Assembly (NCBI GenBank): GCA_023390335.1
Contig: JAEWCZ010000096.1
Location: 1 to 12,903, forward strand
Length of the DNA: 12,903 bases
Source: Bacillota bacterium
GTDB lineage: Bacteria; Bacillota; Clostridia; Acetivibrionales; DSM-1351
Direction of reading: 5' to 3'
Part shown: piece by piece, positions 6,263 through 11,647 of the stretch
Position numbering within the stretch: position 1 is the stretch's first letter
Layout of the letters: each line of letters starts with the position of its first letter
Made by a program: the position numbers and the translations under genes
Notes under the pieces: generated by a model
Told to the model about the DNA's origin: nothing
Database searches by the model: none
The model's input: the letters and a program-made list of their open reading frames with translations, nothing else

Positions 6263-7279
6263 CTAAAGATTTGAATTAATAAGTAAATATCTAAATGTTA
6301 AATCATTTGCTATTTTATCCGAAGACTTCCAATTATCTTCAAGTGCTAAACCTATATATTGGGTCCACTTTGTAAAATAGTAATGATTTAACTTCTTAAT
6401 AAATAGACCATTGTTTTCTTTCAATAAATTATTGACATAATCAATCTGTCTTTTTATGGATCTTATTTTCGTTGCTATACCAAGCTTTGCAATTAGCTCT
6501 GTCCGATGAAACCAAATCATCCATTCTTTTGCTTTAAGACTGTTCATATTATCATTAAAATTATTCATAAATGCAGAAGCAGGTGAAATAATTTGGTGTC
6601 TATAACGTAATTTAACATCGGGAATTGGTGATAAATCAGTAAGCCTTGAAATAGCTTTCTCCATCATTTCTTGGTTTTTAGCGTTTTTCCAGTTATTCGT
6701 ATTTGCAAGCAATCTCAAATGATATATACATGGCCACATTACGCCACTTTTAAATACCAATTTTTCTTTGTATTCATCATATATATCTGCAATACTCTCA
6801 ACACCACATACATATCTAAACACATCAAGTGATTCATTAATCTGTTCTTTTACAAAATCATAATTCTCGTTTCCTGTGTAAGCAAAAACACATGCCTTTA
6901 TTAATTTAGAACCACCGATATGTAAGTTGTCCAATGGTTTTCCAACTCTATACATGCTACCTTCATCAAATTTATCACCTCTGGCAATAATCGCATTTAA
7001 AGCATTTTGAATAATAGGGTGATTTGGTTCCACTCCCTTTTCTACAAGGTATCTTATACTACATTCAGGTTCATCAACGCCGTGAAACAAGCCTCCAAGC
7101 CAACCATCTTGCTTTTTAAGTGAAAATATACGCAAAATTTCTGACTCGTTAAGGATTTTAGATTGTAATGCCTGCATATCAGGCTTTGTAATATCTTCAT
7201 GAAATATTTCTTTTCTAATACGATAAGAAATAGAGGGGCAAGCCCTTTCTGAAATATGTAAAGCTGTCTGTTTATTCAT
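6263..7279 (-). CDS. Uncharacterised 338-aa protein, possibly an alpha/alpha-toroid fold
   Basis: First gene of the operon led by the promoter at 7319-7347, with a GAGAGGT site 5 nt before the ATG. I cannot assign a function. It is predicted to be mostly helical and cytoplasmic, with no signal peptide or TM segment. Residues about 56-92 (KKQDGWLGG, then HGVDEPECSIRYLVEKGVEP and HPIIQNAL) resemble one helical hairpin of the prenyltransferase/terpene-cyclase type toroid, in which a DGW-like turn is followed by an 'xxxYLxExGV..HPxxxxA' helix. Further blocks are RVGKPLDNLHIGGSKLIKAC, SGVMWPCIYHLRLLANTNNW and RYRHQIISPASAFM. No DXDD or DDXXD motif is seen, so terpene cyclase activity is not suggested. 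A tail from about 270 to 325 is rich in Lys and aromatics. The function of the fold and its link to the GNATs downstream are unknown. Confidence 0.75.
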   Translation of the reverse strand: MNKQTALHISERACPSISYRIRKEIFHEDITKPDMQALQSKILNESEILRIFSLKKQDGWLGGLFHGVDEPECSIRYLVEKGVEPNHPIIQNALNAIIARGDKFDEGSMYRVGKPLDNLHIGGSKLIKACVFAYTGNENYDFVKEQINESLDVFRYVCGVESIADIYDEYKEKLVFKSGVMWPCIYHLRLLANTNNWKNAKNQEMMEKAISRLTDLSPIPDVKLRYRHQIISPASAFMNNFNDNMNSLKAKEWMIWFHRTELIAKLGIATKIRSIKRQIDYVNNLLKENNGLFIKKLNHYYFTKWTQYIGLALEDNWKSSDKIANDLTFRYLLINSNL

Positions 7280-7318
7280 GATGTACCTCTCAAACTAAGA
7301 TAAATTAAACCTCGAACG

Positions 7319-7347
7319 ATAATAGACTATAATCAACCTTTATTCAA
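7319..7347 (-). promoter_or_regulatory. Sigma-A type promoter for the 7279-4622 operon
   Basis: On the minus strand, TTGAAT (7347-7342) and TATTAT (7324-7319) are 17 nt apart. The start of transcription would be near 7312, some 33 nt before the ATG of the 338-aa gene. It lies directly after the terminator at 7370-7393, which makes this the natural boundary between two transcription units. Confidence 0.55.
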
Positions 7348-7369
7348 ACTGCACCCTATAATGGGCGGT

Positions 7370-7393
7370 AAAAAACAGTAATTTCGTTTACTG
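7370..7393 (-). terminator. Intrinsic terminator after the HAD phosphatase gene
   Basis: In minus-strand RNA, CAGUAA and UUACUG form a perfect 6-bp stem with a 6-nt loop (ACGAAA), followed at once by six U. It begins 30 nt after the HAD stop codon. The stem is AU-rich but otherwise typical of a Bacillota terminator. Confidence 0.75.
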
Positions 7394-7423
7394 AATGTGC
7401 TAAAGGAATATCTCTATTTTGAG

Positions 7424-8065
7424 TTATGTTATGAGTATGTATTCTAGAATATCTGTTAAATCGTCTGTATCAACAGAATATGTTGCACTCTGCCGCACTT
7501 TGGGAGAACTGTTTATTGCTATAGATTTTCCACTATACTGAAAAATTGGAATGTCTGTAGACCCATCTCCCACAGCAATACATTCATGAGATTTTATATT
7601 GTTATTTTTACAATAATCTATTAGATACTCAATTTTTTGTTCAGCCCCAATATACTTAAGAATCCTTCCTGTAAATACTCCTTCTGCTACTTCATAATCA
7701 CTTCCATAATAAGCATCAAAACCCCAAATATCACACACAACCTTAGCTACTTGCCTTGGGCCCACTGTAATAACAATACATTTTATATTTTTTTCATGCA
7801 ATGCCCTAACTACATTTTTGATATTTTTTAATGGCTTTATAATTTCCATAATTGATTGAGCAATTTTAACTTCTTGGAGTCCTGTAAGTAATTGTGCTCT
7901 AAGATAATCTGCTGATTCGTAATCTATTAGTCCTTTTTCTTCCTGTTCTTGAATTATTGAGTGTTCTATTTCTTTATTGTTTAAAATGCATGGTAACATA
8001 ACTGAATGGATATCTCTTATTAAAGTATCATCCAAATCAAAACAAACAAGCTTTATTTGACTCAT
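7424..8065 (-). CDS. HAD-superfamily phosphatase, SerB-like
   Basis: The 213-aa protein has all four HAD motifs. Motif I is FDLDDTL, with nucleophile Asp10 and acid/base Asp12. Motif II is VITVG with Thr100. Motif III is Lys144 in EQKIEYL. Motif IV is VGDGSTD, with Asp167 and Asp171 binding Mg2+. The short helical cap between motifs I and II (about 20-80) and the order of motifs fit the phosphoserine phosphatase-like HAD-IB group. It probably hydrolyses a phosphate ester of a small molecule, but a true SerB role in serine synthesis is not shown and no other serine genes are near. The start codon has a GAGG site 11 nt away, a little far. It follows the GNAT gene by 28 nt and ends the transcription unit. 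Confidence 0.88.
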   Translation of the reverse strand: MSQIKLVCFDLDDTLIRDIHSVMLPCILNNKEIEHSIIQEQEEKGLIDYESADYLRAQLLTGLQEVKIAQSIMEIIKPLKNIKNVVRALHEKNIKCIVITVGPRQVAKVVCDIWGFDAYYGSDYEVAEGVFTGRILKYIGAEQKIEYLIDYCKNNNIKSHECIAVGDGSTDIPIFQYSGKSIAINSSPKVRQSATYSVDTDDLTDILEYILIT

Positions 8066-8093
8066 CCAAAAGCAAACCTCGTCTTTTTTAAAT

Positions 8094-8648
8094 TTACATC
8101 TGCCATTCTTCTCTTAATATACCATAGCTTACAGAATCAAAATACTGATTATCAACAATTCTTGCTTTTCGGTAAACAGCTTCATTTTTAAAACCTAATT
8201 TTTCTGCCAATCGCATCATTCTTAAGTTTCCAGACCATGTTGTCAATCCAAGTCTTATTAGTTTTGGGTTTTCAGTAAATATTTCATCTATCCATATCTT
8301 TAAAGCTTTATAACCTATACCCTTTCCCCAATAATTTTCATTAAATATAACAATTCCAACTTCCATCCAGAGGGTTTCTTGGGATTTCCAATACCAATTA
8401 ACTTGACCGATAATCTCGTCAGTATCTTTATTAGCTATTATTTTTTTATTTTTGAAAACATTCTTCTCCCCTATTAACAATCGTTCTTTGAGTTCTTCAA
8501 CATATTTCTTTAGCTCTTCTTCACTACTTTTGACGTAATATGGGCCATTAAACTTATGGAATTCTCGTGAAGGATGATTCCAATATAAGTAATCCTCTAA
8601 ATCTTTAATTTCTAATTCTCTAAGGATAATGTTCATTTGTTTTGTCAT
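8094..8648 (-). CDS. GNAT family acetyltransferase, RimJ/RimL type
   Basis: A 184-aa protein of the Acetyltransf_3 subgroup, whose members acetylate protein N-termini or small amines. Motif A is at about 96-117 (EVGIVIFNENYWGKGIGYKA) with the acetyl-CoA loop WGKGIG. It is followed by TWSGNLRMMRLAEKLGF (about 137-153), typical of RimJ/L-like proteins. The N-terminal LRELEIKDLEDYLYWNHP also fits. The start is set at ATG 8648 because GGAG lies 6 nt upstream; the TTG at 8660 overlaps that site. The HAD phosphatase gene begins 28 nt after it, so the two are very likely co-transcribed. The substrate is unknown. Confidence 0.88.
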   Translation of the reverse strand: MTKQMNIILRELEIKDLEDYLYWNHPSREFHKFNGPYYVKSSEEELKKYVEELKERLLIGEKNVFKNKKIIANKDTDEIIGQVNWYWKSQETLWMEVGIVIFNENYWGKGIGYKALKIWIDEIFTENPKLIRLGLTTWSGNLRMMRLAEKLGFKNEAVYRKARIVDNQYFDSVSYGILREEWQM

Positions 8649-8694
8649 AAAATTCTCCAAATATTGAAAAACGTTACAAAGACTATATTTAATA

Positions 8695-8925
8695 CTACCA
8701 TTGTTTACTCATTAAATATGGAAATAAACACATTGCTACTAATATGACTATTATAACGATACCTGCAATTCTTCTTGAAATAAAATAAGCATTACTTGGC
8801 TCTTTTGTAGCCTTCCAGCTTTCAAAAGTCTTCCACACTAATTTAGGACATATAATATTTAATAATGCGATAGTAAAAATCAATCCAATAATAATAAGTG
8901 GAAATATCATTACTCCTTGTGGCAT
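8695..8925 (-). CDS. Small membrane protein, DUF6199-like
   Basis: The 76-aa protein has two membrane segments, at about 7-28 (MIFPLIIIGLIFTIALLNII) and about 52-70 (IAGIVIIVILVAMCLFPYLM). Between them is a short basic loop, CPKLVWKTFESWKATKEPS. The pattern 'P-K-x-x-W-K, W, EPS, R-x-x-G' is the one I associate with DUF6199-type small proteins of Bacillota, whose role is unknown. The ATG at 8925 is preceded by AAAGGAG at 8-nt spacing. The upstream ATG at 8961 would put that site inside the gene. It lies in the same orientation and about 45 nt before the GNAT start. Confidence 0.75.
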   Translation of the reverse strand: MPQGVMIFPLIIIGLIFTIALLNIICPKLVWKTFESWKATKEPSNAYFISRRIAGIVIIVILVAMCLFPYLMSKQW

Positions 8926-9025
8926 ATCTACCACTCCTTTCTTTATATATTCGCAATCCATAAAAGAGTATTTCCTATGTTACATACACAAAATTATTTA
9001 CAGCGTTTCTGTTTCTTATAGGTGT

Positions 9026-9460
9026 TTATTGTACTTTACCTTCCACTTCATCGATATCCACAATAATTTTACTTTTATTTGCATATACAAATCTATATTG
9101 TGCACCCTTAAGTAATTGTGATGAATCTTTAACATCTGAAGAAACAGTATATAGCTCATCATCAATAATGATACTGTATTTATATGGTTTTCTTGAATCA
9201 AAGTTTACTTTTTGCAAAATGCCTTCTTCTTGTATGTAGTCATTATTTATATAGTCATGTATAGGCAGGTATATCATGTATATTGAAGCTAATACCATTA
9301 GTGTAGGCACAATCCTTCTCAGAATAATTCTACTTATTCCTTTAAGTTTACTAAATCCTTTTTCCTTACCTGTCCAAAATCTGACTGCAAAAACAACAGC
9401 AATACAAGCAGCAAATATATACATAATCATTATTTGTAAGATTGATGAATTTGAATTCAT
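9026..9460 (-). CDS. Two-TM membrane protein with C-terminal extracytoplasmic beta domain
   Basis: The 144-aa protein has TM1 at about 7-28 (LQIMIMYIFAACIAVVFAV) and TM2 at about 45-68 (IILRRIVPTLMVLASIYMIY). The basic loop between them (GKEKGFSKLKG) suggests that it is cytoplasmic. The last 70 residues (EEGILQKVNFDSRKPYKYSI...YRFVYANKSKIIVDID) look like a small beta-barrel outside the membrane. I recognise no family. AAAGG lies about 12 nt before the ATG. The gene follows the decayed membrane-protein remnant at 9494-9751 by 33 nt and may once have shared its transcript. Confidence 0.72.
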   Translation of the reverse strand: MNSNSSILQIMIMYIFAACIAVVFAVRFWTGKEKGFSKLKGISRIILRRIVPTLMVLASIYMIYLPIHDYINNDYIQEEGILQKVNFDSRKPYKYSIIIDDELYTVSSDVKDSSQLLKGAQYRFVYANKSKIIVDIDEVEGKVQ

Positions 9461-9493
9461 AATTAATTATACCTTTCTATCTAAACGTTGTTG

Positions 9494-9751
9494 TTAATTT
9501 CGTTGTACGGTTGAAAATGACGCATACCCATTGATCATTATATTTCCGACATAATAATATTTGAAGGTATCTGTGTACGGACTTGCTTCTTGCATTGCTT
9601 CCTGCTTTTCTACTTTACCAGCCAAATCTGTTTTACTTGCCTGAATTCCACTCAGGTAGTCGGATTTGTTTGAAAACTCTTAGTCAATAGATTTTTCGAA
9701 AGTTACTGTGTTTGAGTTTTTATATGTAACGTACAATTTATTTCCGTTTAT
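9494..9751 (-). pseudogene. Remnant of an extracytoplasmic domain, downstream half of a broken membrane protein
   Basis: A reading frame with protein-like composition (INGNKLYVTYKNSNTVTF, then SDYLSGIQASKTDLAGKVEK and YTDTFKYYYVGNIMINGYAS) ends at TAA 9494-9496. It is cut by one in-frame TAA at 9680-9682. It has no start codon or ribosome binding site of its own. It overlaps the end of the small TM ORF at 9738-9890. Loss of one A from the A6 run at about 9755-9760 would join that TM segment to this frame. I take the two as one former gene. The family is not recognised. Confidence 0.55.
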
Positions 9752-9890
9752 CCTTTTTTATTTGCCAGAGAACTATACAAGTAACTATAAAGATTGTGAA
9801 TATAGCCAACAAAATAAAAAATACAAGCATATAGCAATTACTTTGTATATCATTATCTCCCCAAAAAGCCTTTTTATATTTCTTCTTCAT
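9738..9890 (-). CDS. 50-aa single-TM peptide (possible 5' part of a frameshifted gene)
   Basis: AAAGGGG lies 4 nt before an ATG, and 50 codons follow. The peptide has a basic N-terminus (MKKKYKKAFWGDND), one strong membrane segment (about 21-42, YMLVFFILLAIFTIFIVTCI) and a basic tail (IKKDKRK). It could be a real small membrane protein. The alternative, which I favour slightly, is that it is the N-terminal anchor of the larger protein whose remainder is the frame at 9494-9751, separated by a frameshift in an A6 run. Confidence 0.5.
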   Translation of the reverse strand: MKKKYKKAFWGDNDIQSNCYMLVFFILLAIFTIFIVTCIVLWQIKKDKRK

Positions 9891-9932
9891 ATTTCCCCTT
9901 TAGTAGAGACATAAGTTTTTAATGCTTTATCC

Positions 9933-9948
9933 ACCTATGTTAATAGGT
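9933..9948 (+). terminator. Small hairpin with T-run on the plus strand
   Basis: ACCTAT and ATAGGT form a perfect 6-bp stem with loop GTTA, followed two bases later by TGTTTTTTAT on the plus strand. It has terminator shape only in the plus direction, where no gene precedes it, so its role is doubtful. Confidence 0.25.
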
Positions 9949-9950
9949 AC

Positions 9951-10200
9951 TGTTTTTTATAAGTATTGATCTGCCGAACAGCCAAAAATTTCAGATACTG
10001 TAATACTTGCCCTCAGGTTACATCGAATAAAAACTCAGCATAATCAGACCATGTTTAAATTTTCTCAACTTGATCTACGTGATTGCTCATAAAATTGTCA
10101 ACTTCAAACATTAGAATTTTTCTTTGCCCATATTCACAGAATCACTATTTATGCTGACCAATCTTATTGTTCAATATCATGCACTTAATAGACTCAAAAT
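9951..10200 (-). other. Gene-free stretch with possible degraded coding remnant
   Basis: No intact gene. In one minus frame, 10141 to about 9945 reads CEYGQRKILMFEVDNFMSN, HVDQVEKI, a stop, TWSDYAEFLFDVT, a stop, then QVLQYLKFLAVRQINTYKKQ. Single stops between protein-like stretches suggest a decayed gene, but no family is recognised and chance is possible. Confidence 0.3.
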
Positions 10201-10211
10201 AAAGTTAAATC

Positions 10212-10988
10212 TTATTCCATAATCCAATAATCAAAAGTATAATCAGGTATGACATAATCAAATGGCATATAAAAATATCCTTTATCGCCCCATTTATCAC
10301 CCCACGAATTTCTTACAATAAGATAACCTTGTTTATGTTTGTTTCTATCAGACATGCGATGATTCTTCACTATGTCCTTATAACCAACTATTAAAACAGC
10401 ATGAGCTCCCAGTTTCTTTTCGTTCTTGCGTGGCATAGGCATAATTCCCGATTTAGTTACCGCATCCGATTCAAAACTTTCATATACATTCATTCCTAAT
10501 AAAACCGGTTGCTGTCTAAAAGCCAAGTTTTGCTTAATTTCATCTAAAGAACTTAAGGATTTATATGCAATAATCTTGTATTGTCGTGCATTCATTTTTG
10601 CAAGTTTTGATGGTGGTAACATATAATTTTCTGGATTATAGGGCATATATTTTTCTTCACAAACACCTTTCATATAAATTGATTTGCACGTATCTCTAAG
10701 ACTTGCCCCATCATCTTTGTTGGTTTTTCCTTCTAACTTTCTTTCTTCATAATATAAAAACATTCTTGATAATTGAATTTGCTTATCCTGCAATAGCATA
10801 GCTCTACAAGTGCAACCAGCATTTGAAGTACACGAACCTAAGTTCCCCTGGTTATAAACAGGTGGACATTTCTCTCTTAAGTCTACTAATTTTGGTAGTA
10901 TTATATCAGGATGTGGTGATACTGAAGTAGAAAAAAGTAAATCTCTATTATCAAGCTTATCTCTATTATAAGAATATTTATTATTCAT
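10212..10988 (-). CDS. Papain-like cysteine peptidase (C1 family), no signal peptide
   Basis: The 258-aa protein carries the complete papain catalytic set. Gln47 forms the oxyanion hole and Cys53 is the nucleophile in NQGNLGSCTSNAG. His196 is in GAHAVLIVGY, and Asn227 is in VRNSWGDKWGDKGYFYMP. A Cys-rich patch near the active site (C41, C53, C59, C61) and C101/C110 could form disulphides or bind metal. The mature-like domain begins after only about 30 residues, so there is no classical inhibitory propeptide. There is no signal peptide or TM segment, which suggests a cytoplasmic or non-classically released enzyme, similar in layout to bacterial C1 peptidases such as xylellain. The start at 10988 is chosen because GTGGAGG lies 9 nt upstream; the ATG at 11018 is upstream of that site. 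Palindromes at 11009-11047 precede it. The substrate is unknown. Confidence 0.9.
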   Translation of the reverse strand: MNNKYSYNRDKLDNRDLLFSTSVSPHPDIILPKLVDLREKCPPVYNQGNLGSCTSNAGCTCRAMLLQDKQIQLSRMFLYYEERKLEGKTNKDDGASLRDTCKSIYMKGVCEEKYMPYNPENYMLPPSKLAKMNARQYKIIAYKSLSSLDEIKQNLAFRQQPVLLGMNVYESFESDAVTKSGIMPMPRKNEKKLGAHAVLIVGYKDIVKNHRMSDRNKHKQGYLIVRNSWGDKWGDKGYFYMPFDYVIPDYTFDYWIME

Positions 10989-11008
10989 ATATAATGCCTC
11001 CACAAATG

Positions 11009-11047
11009 ATGAATTCATTTATATAATATGAATTCACATAAGTGAAT
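11009..11047. promoter_or_regulatory. Clustered palindromes before the peptidase gene (operator candidate)
   Basis: Three symmetric elements lie within 39 bp. The first is ATGAATTCAT (11009-11018, perfect palindrome), the second a near copy, ATGAATTCAC (11028-11037), and the third the inverted repeat ATTCAC-ATAA-GTGAAT (11032-11047). They sit 20-60 nt before the peptidase start, with a TTGAAA possible -35 box just upstream (about 11061-11066). They could be a repressor site. A start of transcription inside this stretch is an inference. Confidence 0.4.
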
Positions 11048-11143
11048 GTTATTAACCTTTTTCAACATGCCGACTCCGATAACCTTATTGAAGCATTGTT
11101 TTCCCCATTCAGTGGCATTACCTCATATCAACTATTTATTTCG

Positions 11144-11647
11144 CTAGTTACAGTCAATCCATATCAAGTGCCTTTCACTAGTGACTTTTTCCACTTTTCC
11201 CCCATTTGCCAAAGCAACTTTTATTGAAGAAGTGTTATCGTTATGAACTGTAATAAGTACTTTTTCAATCCCCATATCCTTTGCCTTTTCTAGTAATAAT
11301 TTTAACAAGACTTTTCCATATCCTCTATTTCTACATGTTGGTCTTATAGCATAACCGATATGCCCCCCTTCTTGTTTTAGTTTTTCAGTCAAATAGTGTC
11401 TCAGTTTCCCAAAGCCAACAGGAGCACCATCGACATAAATCCAATATGTACTTTGTGGAACCATCCAGTTTTCAAGACCAACGCTTTTTGAAATATTATC
11501 AGATTTAACAAGCCATTTTTTATACTCTTCAAATGTTCTTCCATTACAACCATTTACAAATCCATTTTCGTCTCTAGGAATTTCCTGCAACATATCATAA
11601 ATTTCTAGTCCATCATCTAGGGATAATTTTTTTAATTCAACATCCAT
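11144..11647 (-). CDS. GNAT family N-acetyltransferase
   Basis: A 167-aa single-domain GNAT. Motif A is GHIGYAIRPTCRNRGYGKVL, with the acetyl-CoA loop RNRGYG, followed by the helix LLKLLLEKAKDMGIEKV. Motif B is the less usual VHNDNTSSIKVALANGGKV, where a Tyr is replaced by Ala or Val, so the general acid is not obvious. The N-terminal region (LDDGLEIYDMLQEIPRDENGF) fits the group of small-molecule GNATs. The start is ATG 11647, with TGAGGTG 6 nt upstream; the GTG at 11656 is within that site. Its ATG overlaps the stop of the upstream repeat-protein frame (TAATG), so it may be translationally coupled to it. Confidence 0.88.
   Translation of the reverse strand: MDVELKKLSLDDGLEIYDMLQEIPRDENGFVNGCNGRTFEEYKKWLVKSDNISKSVGLENWMVPQSTYWIYVDGAPVGFGKLRHYLTEKLKQEGGHIGYAIRPTCRNRGYGKVLLKLLLEKAKDMGIEKVLITVHNDNTSSIKVALANGGKVEKVTSERHLIWIDCN

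Noticed and set aside
9738..9780. Programmed -1 frameshift at the heptamer A AAA AAG in the small TM ORF
   Set aside because: A -1 shift leads to a stop at once (GGA TAA). Only a +1 shift reaches the downstream frame, and that frame has its own internal stop.
11019..11143. Relic of a GNAT C-terminus (NASIRLSES) between the peptidase and the GNAT at 11144
   Set aside because: The resemblance covers fewer than fifteen codons and soon meets a stop; too short to support.
4622..11647. Integron-like cassette array, suggested by many small same-direction GNAT and unknown genes
   Set aside because: Several gaps are under 50 nt, too short for attC sites, and I see no pairs of GTTRRRY/RYYYAAC core sites between genes. 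A normal promoter and terminator punctuate the block.
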